In this document: piece by piece, positions 55,488 through 63,128 of the stretch
Numbering within the stretch: position 1 is the stretch's first letter
Layout: every line of letters begins with the position of its first letter
From: Leptolyngbya sp. FACHB-321
GTDB taxonomy: Bacteria; Cyanobacteriota; Cyanobacteriia; Leptolyngbyales; Leptolyngbyaceae
NCBI RefSeq assembly: GCF_014695975.1
Contig: NZ_JACJPI010000045.1
Location: forward strand, 62,001 to 126,000
Reading direction: 5' to 3'
Length of the DNA stretch: 64,000 nt
Translations under genes and position numbers: made by a program
Notes under the pieces: generated by a model
The model's input: the letters and a program-made list of their open reading frames with translations, nothing else
Told to the model about the DNA's origin: nothing
Database searches by the model: none

Positions 55488-56891
55488 CTACGGCTTACTG
55501 ATCGAAGCATCACTGTCCTGCTCCATCCCCTGCCGCTCAATTATGTGAAAGAAGTGCCCAATCAGGTAAAGTGACCCGCACAAAACGGTGAGAGGCGTGT
55601 CTGTTTGGGGCTGTGTTGTCCCCGCTTGGTCGAGCGAACTGTTGTAAGTTGCAGCTTCTAAAGCAGACAGTACATCAGCGTAGGTTTGGCACGCTGCTAA
55701 ATCGGGGCAGATTTCGTGCGCTAAAGTAGCCAGTTCTTTGGGGTCGGCAGTGCTATGGTCGGGAACGGGCACCAGGTAAAGTCGATCGCCCCCCCGCAAG
55801 AGCGCCTCAAAGACCTCGGCATGATCTTTGGTGGAGAGCATTCCCATCACCCAATGAATTGATGCGCTGCGATTCATGGCGATCGCAGGGCTATCTACAA
55901 ACTGTCGCAACACTTCAGCACTGGCGGGATTGTGAGCACCGTCGATGAGAATGTTGTGCCCCTGCCAAGTGAACCATTGCAACCGTCCCGCCCACTTCGT
56001 TTTGGCAATGCCGTTGACGATCGTTTCGTCTGAAAACTGCCATCCTTGCTGTCGAAGCATTTGCAGCGTAGCGATCGCGAGTGCTGCGTTATGGCGCTGG
56101 ATATCACCCAGGAGGGGCGATCGATACTTGAGAGTCTTGAGGACAATCATGCCCTCTGCCTCGCTATCCGGCGACTCTGGCTGTATGTCGTACTCTTCGA
56201 TGCCCTGATACTCTGCCCAACCATCGCCTAAGTCCTTTGCAGGCTGGGGATAAACCGTCAGACACTCTAGCTCGGCAGTGCGACGATGAACGACAGCAGC
56301 AGCTTCTGGCGGCAGTTGCCCAATCACTGCAACCCCGCCCTGCTTAAGGATGCCTGCTTTTTCCCAGGCAATGTCTGCCAGCGTGGGACCCAGCCGTTGC
56401 CAGTGTTCGCGGCTAAGGGAGGTGATGACACTGACGAGGGGGCGATCGCACACATTCGTTGCATCCAGCCGCCCGCCCAGCCCAACCTCCATCACCGCAA
56501 TATCGACGTTCTGTTGCGCAAAGTAAAGCCATGCAGCGGCAGTAAAGACCTCAAACTGAGTGGGAGATGGCTCCAACGGCTGAGCGGCTGCAATCACCTG
56601 CTGAAGGACGTGTTCTAGATCGCTGGTAGCGATCGGTTGTTCGTTGAGACAAATGCGTTCTTGCCATCTAATCAGATGGGGGGAGGTGTAGCGTCCCACA
56701 CGATAGCCTGCTTCCGTCAACACAGCCGAGAGGTAGGCGCAAACGGAGCCTTTGCCGTTGCTCCCTGCTACATGGACGATCGGCACTTGCTTCTGGGGAT
56801 TGCCAAGCGCTGCTAAAAGCGCTTGAATCGATTCAAGCCCTAACCTCACACCAAAACGGGCAAATTGTTGGAGTGTTGAGTCGATATCCAA
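55488..56891 (-). CDS. folC: Bifunctional folylpolyglutamate synthase / dihydrofolate synthase
   Basis: A 467-residue Mur-ligase-family enzyme that adds Glu to dihydropteroate and then to folates. Signatures: P-loop VAGSNGKGSVCAYL, RYTSPHLIRWQERI, VMEVGLGGRLDATNV, AWEKAGILKQG and ILIDGAHNPASAEVL. Length is normal. The start is uncertain: TTG 56891 is the first codon that gives the family N-terminus (DIDSTLQQFARFGVRLG), and no ATG is near. The ribosome region overlaps a CAGAGA-type repeat (56896-56920). Confidence 0.92.
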   Translation of the reverse strand: MDIDSTLQQFARFGVRLGLESIQALLAALGNPQKQVPIVHVAGSNGKGSVCAYLSAVLTEAGYRVGRYTSPHLIRWQERICLNEQPIATSDLEHVLQQVIAAAQPLEPSPTQFEVFTAAAWLYFAQQNVDIAVMEVGLGGRLDATNVCDRPLVSVITSLSREHWQRLGPTLADIAWEKAGILKQGGVAVIGQLPPEAAAVVHRRTAELECLTVYPQPAKDLGDGWAEYQGIEEYDIQPESPDSEAEGMIVLKTLKYRSPLLGDIQRHNAALAIATLQMLRQQGWQFSDETIVNGIAKTKWAGRLQWFTWQGHNILIDGAHNPASAEVLRQFVDSPAIAMNRSASIHWVMGMLSTKDHAEVFEALLRGGDRLYLVPVPDHSTADPKELATLAHEICPDLAACQTYADVLSALEAATYNSSLDQAGTTQPQTDTPLTVLCGSLYLIGHFFHIIERQGMEQDSDASISKP

Positions 56892-56961
56892 AATCTCTGC
56901 GCTCTCTGTGTCTCTGCGGTTCCTTCAACTATCTTAGGCACCGAAGTCATACGTGAACGCG

Positions 56962-56994
56962 AGATCCCCGACTTCTTCAAGAAGTCGGGGATCT
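56962..56994. repeat. Perfect palindrome between folC and the serpin gene
   Basis: Perfect 16-base arms (AGATCCCCGACTTCTT and its complement) with one base at the centre. This GATCCCCGACTTCTT hairpin is a well-spread cyanobacterial repeat. It lies about 20 bases after the serpin gene (minus strand) and may serve as its terminator. Confidence 0.85.
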
Positions 56995-57016
56995 GAACAG
57001 CTAACTTTCAGAGCGA

Positions 57017-58294
57017 TCATTTTGGATCGACGATCGCGCCCATAAACAACACCGTCCCAGTTTTGTTATCGCGGATGGCACAGAAGAAAGGGCGATCGAC
57101 GTTCATTTGAAACGGTTGACTTGTGGGCATGGAGGTTGTGACAATTCCGATCGACGTCGCTGCTGCCGCTTCGGTGCCTTCTTCGTTTACCTCGACAAAG
57201 GTTTTGTGCTTTACCTGGTCAATTTTGGTGGACGCAGTACTCAGCTCATCAAAGGTAGCTTTATTGGCATCAAAGGCGATCGACATTCCCAACGTAGACA
57301 GCGCTTTTTTCAATGCCACATCATATTCCAGCTTGAAGCGGGGTACTTGTACTGAGCCTGGTTGCGTGCGAAAGCGACCCATCCATTGCTGCCAGTTCTC
57401 AGCCGTCAGGATTTTGGTAAAGCGAGACAGGTTGGATGCTTTCTTGGGCAGAAAGAGATACATACTGACGCGCTCGTTGCCGTAGGGGAGGCTTACTGCC
57501 TGAAACTGGTTCGTTTCGTAATACTTGTAGCTGCCAGTCTGCGCCATCGTGGGGTGACTTTTCGAGCGACCGTTCGACAGGTAAAAAGGCTTGTTAGCAG
57601 TTTCACTCTTGTCAAACGCTTTTGTCCAGTTGCCTTTGAAGTAGATGGCGTTAACCAAAAACATGACGTCATCGGGCTTCAGACCGTCCACAATTTGACT
57701 GATCTTGCCACGAGTGTTTTCTTTCACCCAGTTGTTAATCGTTGCTGTAGACTCGGGGGCTGCAAAGTCTAGCTCTGTAATCTGTGCGCCGTAAAAGTCT
57801 CGATTGCGTTGGATAAAAGCTGGCTTGAAGGGGGTGCCCTGCCGTGCCCAGAGTGAGTTGGCGATCGTAAGCTGCACGCCACTATCAGGGCTTTCTAGCA
57901 TTTTCTTTAGGTCAGCGTTGGCTCGGTTAAGCTGGCTCAAGCTCATGCCCTGAAGCTCCAGGGTTTTTGCCATTTGCTGTTGGGTCGCTCCGCTGGCACC
58001 GTTGTAGGTCATGGCAAGGGCGATCGCCACGCTCGACGGCGACACAAACACATTTTTCTTGTCGTCCTGCTTCAGCACCTCTGAAAACAGCTTGAAGCCA
58101 AACTTGGTATTTGCACTGACGAGCTTCGGATCAACGGCTGAGGGCTTTTGCATCGCTACCGGCTGCGGTGGTTGGGTCGGCTGCGGGGCAGTTGCCGAAT
58201 TTACATTCGTCCCGTGCAAACACCCCATCAAGCCCAGCAGTAGGAAACTGCCGATCGCCACTACCCCTGTCCGCCGTAACTTACGATGACCCAT
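57017..58294 (-). CDS. Lipoprotein serpin (inhibitory type)
   Basis: A 425-residue protein. The signal peptide has a good lipobox (LLLGLMGC), followed by a Thr/Pro/Gln linker and a full serpin domain (from about 62): NVFVSPSSVAIALAMTYNGA, FLVNAIYFKGNWTKAFD, VSLPYGNERVSMYLFLP, and the C-terminal VDRPFFCAIRDNKTGTVLFM. The hinge EEGTEAAAATS is that of an inhibitory serpin, with the scissile bond probably in the GIVTTSMPT loop. ATG 58294 is chosen for its AGGAG site 7 bases upstream. It is likely to be outer-membrane or cell-surface anchored and to trap a serine or cysteine protease. Confidence 0.93.
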   Translation of the reverse strand: MGHRKLRRTGVVAIGSFLLLGLMGCLHGTNVNSATAPQPTQPPQPVAMQKPSAVDPKLVSANTKFGFKLFSEVLKQDDKKNVFVSPSSVAIALAMTYNGASGATQQQMAKTLELQGMSLSQLNRANADLKKMLESPDSGVQLTIANSLWARQGTPFKPAFIQRNRDFYGAQITELDFAAPESTATINNWVKENTRGKISQIVDGLKPDDVMFLVNAIYFKGNWTKAFDKSETANKPFYLSNGRSKSHPTMAQTGSYKYYETNQFQAVSLPYGNERVSMYLFLPKKASNLSRFTKILTAENWQQWMGRFRTQPGSVQVPRFKLEYDVALKKALSTLGMSIAFDANKATFDELSTASTKIDQVKHKTFVEVNEEGTEAAAATSIGIVTTSMPTSQPFQMNVDRPFFCAIRDNKTGTVLFMGAIVDPK

Positions 58295-58633
58295 CTTTCC
58301 ACTCCTGACCAAACGCTGCATGAAGCTCTTTACCTCTCAACAATGCCACGTTCGGGATGGAAGGGCGCGATCGTTGCAGATTCGGTAACTGCAACAAAAA
58401 AGTTGACAGCAAAATGCGCTTGGTTTCCTTTATAAGCATCTCCAAGTAGCTTGTCAAAGCTAACTATGAATTAAGTGGCTCATAATTATTTGTAAGATGC
58501 ATTGAGCGAAGTCGAAACGCCCTCAGTTCTGCGTGTCGGTGGGTTGAGCGCAGTCGAAACCCGATCTCTCAGTAGTGCTTAATTTAGCCCTCCTACTTAT
58601 TTTTTACAGATTGGGTGTCGAGAATCTGTACAG
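58295..58633. other. Spacer with a paired 17-base repeat
   Basis: It contains two direct copies of TTGAGCGxAGTCGAAAC at 58502-58518 and 58544-58560. This motif is a common dispersed element in cyanobacteria. Otherwise it is the promoter region of the serpin gene and the end of the next gene; no further structure was seen. Confidence 0.55.
58302..58306 (-). promoter_or_regulatory. Ribosome binding site deciding the serpin start
   Basis: AGGAG on the minus strand, 7 bases before ATG 58294; the frame is open for nine further codons to ATG 58321, which has no such site. Confidence 0.7.
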
Positions 58634-59050
58634 CTAAGAGCCACAAGCTTTTTGCAAGATAGAAGCATCTATAGTATCAACTTTGACTGCTTCCCAGGCT
58701 GTAGTTTCTTTAAAGACTCTCATCGACTGATCATCAAAAAGAGCAATGAGCTGTTTCACTCTAGACTTCTTTTCTTTACAGGTATATTCCCGCGTCACAA
58801 TAGTAGCAACAGTGCCATCTTCTTCTGGCTTCTGCCCGATTTCAAACGTTTTGATCTCGGAAACATTCCCTTTGCGTTTGATAGAGCTTCGATCAAGAAA
58901 AAACTTGTTTCCTGCATCACTCTCTGCGACAAAGAACCAATCCTCAGCTTGAGCAGCAGTGGCGAGAACAACAACGGTTGCTGTTAGGAAAAGCGAACAA
59001 TAAACTCTCGAAATTCTCATACTTTTCAGCTTTTTAGTAACGAACGACAT
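58634..59050 (-). CDS. Exported protein, surface-adhesin-E-like
   Basis: A 138-residue protein with a signal peptide (FLTATVVVLATAAQA, cleavage before EDW). The mature part (DWFFVAESDAGNKFFLDRSS, ATIVTREYTCKEKKSRVKQL, two conserved Cys) resembles the small beta proteins annotated as 'surface-adhesin protein E-like'. That label is by similarity only. ATG 59050 or ATG 59020 could be the start; neither has a strong ribosome site and both keep the signal peptide. Confidence 0.65.
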   Translation of the reverse strand: MSFVTKKLKSMRISRVYCSLFLTATVVVLATAAQAEDWFFVAESDAGNKFFLDRSSIKRKGNVSEIKTFEIGQKPEEDGTVATIVTREYTCKEKKSRVKQLIALFDDQSMRVFKETTAWEAVKVDTIDASILQKACGS

Positions 59051-59474
59051 ACCAGAACAACTAACTCACTTAATCACCAATTTGCACCGTACCAGAAGTG
59101 CAACAGTTTAATGGCTGGATCACTAGCGGCAGGCCTCGACCAACCGAAGCAGAAGCAGCTAAGCCACCTGGCACAGGCAAGAATTAGATGAAGAGGCTAG
59201 GTTTCCCTGCATTAACCTAACCGATAATATCGGCGATCGCGATGTTTTGCTTTTATTTGATCAAAGCCCTGGTTTGGATGGGTATATTGACATCAGATAG
59301 TTTTGTCCAGCACTAGAGAATAATTGCCACTTTTAGGAGTTCTGCCAGAGAAAGCCCTCCCAATCAAGCTTTTTCTCTGTCTTTCACAAAAGCGCCCCAC
59401 CTGGCAGCGTAGATAGTTGAATATTTTTTGTACTAGCCTGACTCTCACTTACTCATACAGTAGGAGCATTCTGC
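59051..59474. other. Divergent spacer
   Basis: About 420 bases between the exported-protein gene and the YiaAB-family gene. It holds promoters for both; AGGAG at about 59462 is the ribosome site of the latter. No other feature was recognised. Confidence 0.35.
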
Positions 59475-59882
59475 ATGAACACAAGACCTACACCCGCATT
59501 CGTCGCGGCATCATATTTCGCTCTAGCAGTGGGGATGGTTGCCTTCCTCATGGGGCTTTGGAACTCTTCAATGCTTTTGGATGAAAAGGGGTTGTACTTT
59601 ACGCTTTTAATGTACGCCCTCTTTTCTGCAGTCTCGCTACAAAAGAGTGTTCGCGATCGCAGTGAAGGCATTCCAGTTACCAGTTTTTACTACGGGATTT
59701 GTTGGTGCTCCATCATTCTCTGTGTCGGGTTACTCTCTGTTAGTTTATGGAATGCCAGTTGGGCATTGAGCGAAAAGGGGTTTTATGGCATGGCTTTTCT
59801 GCTCAGCTTGTTTGCAGCAATTGCCGTTCAGAAGAATACCCGAGACTTAAGCACAACTTTGGATAGGCTAAAGAGCCGCTAG
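59475..59882 (+). CDS. YiaA/YiaB family inner membrane protein
   Basis: A 135-residue membrane protein made of two YiaAB repeats, each of two helices: YFALAVGMVAFLMGLWNSSM with LDEKGLYFTLLMYALFSAVS, then GICWCSIILCVGLLSVSLWN with LSEKGFYGMAFLLSLFAAIA. The repeated (L/S)xEKGxY...Q(K)xxRD signature is typical. AGGAG lies 9 bases before ATG. Function unknown; members are often linked to stress. Confidence 0.88.
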   Translation: MNTRPTPAFVAASYFALAVGMVAFLMGLWNSSMLLDEKGLYFTLLMYALFSAVSLQKSVRDRSEGIPVTSFYYGICWCSIILCVGLLSVSLWNASWALSEKGFYGMAFLLSLFAAIAVQKNTRDLSTTLDRLKSR

Positions 59883-60022
59883 CCAAACAGGACTACCGTA
59901 AGCAGCGAAAAAAGCGCGATCGCCTCTCACTGTCGATCGTGTTGAGTATAGTTAAATCCTTGCCCTTATTGTCGATCGTGCTCAACTACTAGAATAAAGA
60001 AAAGTTCTTGTGAACAGAAGCG

Positions 60023-60970
60023 ATGACAACTTCCCTGCATTGGCGACATCGGGTAGGCAATCAGCGCGATTGGGTTTGGCGCGGCTGGCAGACTCGCTAC
60101 ACCTACCTTCGAGCCGCGAAACCGGGGAGTACAACGCCGCTCATTTTGCTGCATGGGTTTGGTGCGTCGATCGGGCATTGGCGCAACAACCTGGATGCAT
60201 TGGCAGAGCATCACACCGTTTATGCACTGGATATGTTGGGTTTTGGCGCCTCTGAGAAAGCCTGTGCATCCTATAAAACCGATCTGTGGGTCGAGCAGGT
60301 TTACGACTTTTGGCAAACTTTTATCCAAACTCCTGTAGTGCTGGTGGGAAACTCGATCGGCTCGCTAATCTGTATGGCTGCTGCTGCTGCTCATCCCGAT
60401 ATGGTTGCAGGCGTGGTGATGATCAGCCTGCCCGATCTGTCGATGGAGGAAGAAGCACTGCCGAAACCATTGCGTCCTTTCGTCGCCAGTGTCAAACGCT
60501 TGATCCTCTCGCCACTTTTGCTTAGAGCGTTGTTCCCCCTAGTGCGACGACCAAAGTTTGTGCGTACTTGGGCATCGATCGCCTACGCTCAGCCAACCGC
60601 TATCACTGACGAACTGATCGACATCCTTGCAGGACCGCCTCAAGACCGGGGTTCGGCTCAAGCCTTTGCCGCCATTTTTAGAGCCGTTACCGATGCGCGC
60701 TATAGTCCTCACATTAGAACCGTCTTACCGACGCTGACAGTGCCAATGCTGTTGCTCTGGGGACAGCAAGACCGCATGATTCCCAAACAGTTTGCCCGTC
60801 CAAGTCAGTACGGTGAGTACAATCCCAACCTCAAACTGATTGAACTCGAAAATGCGGGACATTGCCCCCACGATGAATGCCCCGAACAAGTGAACGAAGC
60901 GATTTTAGACTGGCTGGTTTCGTGGAAACTTAAGAGGGGTGAGGAGAGAATAGCAAAGGTAGAAGAGTAG
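60023..60970 (+). CDS. Alpha/beta-fold hydrolase
   Basis: A 315-residue hydrolase: oxyanion motif LLHGFGASIGHW, LDMLGFGASEK, nucleophile elbow VLVGNSIGS (Ser), Asp in LLWGQQDRMIP and His in ENAGHCPHDECPEQVN. The N-terminal HWRHRVGNQRDWVWRGWQTR is typical of the cyanobacterial/plastid subgroup related to pheophytinase and other chlorophyll-related hydrolases. The substrate cannot be fixed from the sequence. Its last codons (EERIAKVEE) run into a low-complexity tract. Confidence 0.85.
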   Translation: MTTSLHWRHRVGNQRDWVWRGWQTRYTYLRAAKPGSTTPLILLHGFGASIGHWRNNLDALAEHHTVYALDMLGFGASEKACASYKTDLWVEQVYDFWQTFIQTPVVLVGNSIGSLICMAAAAAHPDMVAGVVMISLPDLSMEEEALPKPLRPFVASVKRLILSPLLLRALFPLVRRPKFVRTWASIAYAQPTAITDELIDILAGPPQDRGSAQAFAAIFRAVTDARYSPHIRTVLPTLTVPMLLLWGQQDRMIPKQFARPSQYGEYNPNLKLIELENAGHCPHDECPEQVNEAILDWLVSWKLKRGEERIAKVEE

Positions 60971-61071
60971 GGCGGGAGCAGGGGGAGCAGAGGACATAAC
61001 TGATAACGCTCCGGCAAGAAGGCGTAAAGCGCTACCCAGAACTTCCCTTGCCTCCTCTGCCTCTCATCCTC

Positions 61072-62421
61072 CTATGCAATGCTGCCGCGTTTTCTAGCTT
61101 CCTTGTAGGAAGTGCCAACGTTTTTCAAGCCAGCGCGAATCATTTGTTGTTCCAGAAGGGCGAAGAAACGGCTGCGATCGCCCCCCCTTACAACTGCCTG
61201 ATTGTGTGCCTCTGCCAATGCCACTGGATAGCCATACCCTTTCTGCACCTGTGCCAACGTTAGACTAAGCGCTGTATCTAGCAAATTAGCATCTTCTGCA
61301 ACCCAGGCAGGGAACTCAATGCGGGCGATCTCTGTACCGACATGGACATAGCAGAAGTAGATGTGATGGTTTCCGTAAAGCTCTAGAATGCGGGCAGAAC
61401 TCCGCCAGAGAGGGCTGCGCTGTCCAGGTTTTAGCTCCATTGCCCACAGGGCTGCATCCTTCAGTGGCTCTAATACCTGACAGGGCGCATGAGCCAGTGG
61501 AAAGCCTTCACGATCGCCCAACCCACTACAGTGCGTGGGGCAATCAGGCGTATCGTAGGGGCAGGCTTGCAACCGCAGAAAGTTGAGCGCTTCCCCACTC
61601 CGCGAGGCGCTGATGTAGCCAACGAGTGGAATCCCCAGAGTGCGAAGTTTCTCCCAGGCATCTAGAATAGGCGGCAAGATGCGATCGCGTGCCTCCCCTG
61701 GCAACGAGTCGAGAAACCAGTAAATGAGAGAGCCATCGACCATTGCGAGGGATGGGGGAGTCGGGAGTCGGGAGTCGGGAGTCGGGAGTTGAGAGGTTCT
61801 GAGTTTTGAGTTTTGAAATGTTTTTGCCTCCGTATCTCCACATCTCCACGTTTCCGTGTCCTCTCTTACCTCCCCTGCTGCTTCCGCCTTCTGCCTTCTG
61901 CCTTCTGCCTCCTGCCTTCTAATCTCTTCTCCTAACTCTGCTAGCACGATCGCCTCCGACACGGTGCGCCGATAGCCCATCCATTCTTCGGTGCGGATGC
62001 CCCACTGGCGTGAGACGTAAAGATCTTCAGGACGGTAAAACACTTCGGGCAAGCTATCGAGCAGGGGAAGACGGTTTTGACCGTAATGCAGCACAATCCG
62101 CCCAACGTTGATGAGGTAGCAATAGGCAATTTCGTGGTGGCTGGGGGCGATTTGAGACCCATCAGTTGCCAAAACAGTGTGAGCCGCCGGTGGAACGGAA
62201 ATACTGCCGCGCAGGTTGAGCGACTCGACTGGTGCGGCAGCGGTAAAGCTCAGGCGATCGCGCCAGGTCTGTTGCTGCTCAACTAACACATCCTGGTGTC
62301 GATGTGCCTGTCCTAACAGCGTTTGCGCTCGTTCTAGCCGCTGTTTGGTTGCCGTTGCTTCAAGCGTTAGCTGCTGACTGATGCCCTGCATTTGTTGGGC
62401 AAGCTTTGTGAGGTCAAGCAT
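61072..62421 (-). CDS. nurA: NurA domain protein (DNA double-strand-break repair nuclease family)
   Basis: A 449-residue protein with a NurA nuclease core split by a repeat insert. The first half has VLATDGSQIAPSHHEIAY (metal-binding Asp), FYRPEDLYV and EEWMGYRRTVSEAIVLAEL. After the insert (residues about 168-224) it has LAMVDGSLIYWFLDSL (second Asp motif), YISASRSGEALNF, and C-terminal YPVALAEAHNQAVVRGGDRS. NurA proteins act with the HerA helicase in archaea; the cyanobacterial role is not settled. The insert translates heptamer repeats (GGGAGTC, CTGCCTT types) in frame. Confidence 0.83.
   Translation of the reverse strand: MLDLTKLAQQMQGISQQLTLEATATKQRLERAQTLLGQAHRHQDVLVEQQQTWRDRLSFTAAAPVESLNLRGSISVPPAAHTVLATDGSQIAPSHHEIAYCYLINVGRIVLHYGQNRLPLLDSLPEVFYRPEDLYVSRQWGIRTEEWMGYRRTVSEAIVLAELGEEIRRQEAEGRRQKAEAAGEVREDTETWRCGDTEAKTFQNSKLRTSQLPTPDSRLPTPPSLAMVDGSLIYWFLDSLPGEARDRILPPILDAWEKLRTLGIPLVGYISASRSGEALNFLRLQACPYDTPDCPTHCSGLGDREGFPLAHAPCQVLEPLKDAALWAMELKPGQRSPLWRSSARILELYGNHHIYFCYVHVGTEIARIEFPAWVAEDANLLDTALSLTLAQVQKGYGYPVALAEAHNQAVVRGGDRSRFFALLEQQMIRAGLKNVGTSYKEARKRGSIA
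61745..61925. repeat. Tandem repeats inside nurA
   Basis: Four GGGAGTC heptamers (about 61757-61790), an AGTTTTGAGTTTTGA tract, a CATCTCCACGTTTCC tract and CTGCCTT heptamers (about 61878-61920) follow one another. They add about 55 codons in frame. The same kinds of units fill spacers elsewhere in the window. Confidence 0.85.
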
Positions 62422-63128
62422 GGGGGAAAGGCGTAGGGGAGCATAGAGAATGGGCTTCGGCTTGAGCTTTCAACCTGCGCTCAAGCCGAAGGGCGCTCAA
62501 CTGAACGGGCGTTAGGAGAAGTTTTGAGTTGTAAGTGATGGTGTCACTTATTATCGCTTTGTGGCGGAGTGAGGGTAGTCGGCAACAGGTGAAAAATTGA
62601 GTTTTGAGGGTTCTATTCTCCTCGAAGAGTGTTCTGCATTGCTTCCTCTGCCTTCCCTGCTCCCTTCTAGCTGCTGGTTGCGCACTCCTTGCGCCTCGCT
62701 CCGCTTCTTTCTTTACCTATTTTCCAAAATTTTTTGATCAACTCTCCAAAATATGTGTAACATCGCTGGTGAGTAAGTAAGAGCGCTAGAGAGGGAAAGT
62801 CTTTTTTCTGACGATCGCACCCTTCATTATTGTAGTAAGGGCAATGTATGATTGCTTTCAAACGTAGGGTCAAGACTGCGATTGATGGCTTTAATGATGG
62901 TTGCTTAAGACAAAAAGGTTTTTGCTTTCAAGCCTCCTTACCCAGCGCAGACTTTGGATCGTTTTTCTTTGTTGAAAAGCTGCTAAATTGGTGAATCTTT
63001 TTAAGGTTTATCTCTTTGTTTCTAAAGTGGTCGATCTGAACTAGATTGGGTATCATACCTAACACTAGATTCTGCTTGATTCGTTTTCATAAACTCGCCT
63101 TTAACTGTTTAAGTGAGTAGACAGCATT
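62422..63128. other. Divergent spacer between nurA and pilM
   Basis: About 700 bases. A perfect inverted repeat of 13-base arms (CTTCGGCTTGAGC) lies at 62455-62491 with an 11-base loop. The remainder is AT-rich near 62940-63110 and should hold the promoter of the pil operon. A 68-codon frame on the minus strand is not convincing. Confidence 0.5.
62455..62491. repeat. Perfect inverted repeat upstream of nurA
   Basis: Arms CTTCGGCTTGAGC at 62455-62467 and GCTCAAGCCGAAG at 62479-62491. No T-run follows on either strand, so it is more likely a dispersed palindrome than a terminator. Confidence 0.75.

Noticed and set aside
62667-62873. A 68-codon minus-strand frame upstream of pilM
   Set aside because: Composition is typical of non-coding DNA, there is no ribosome site and no family match.
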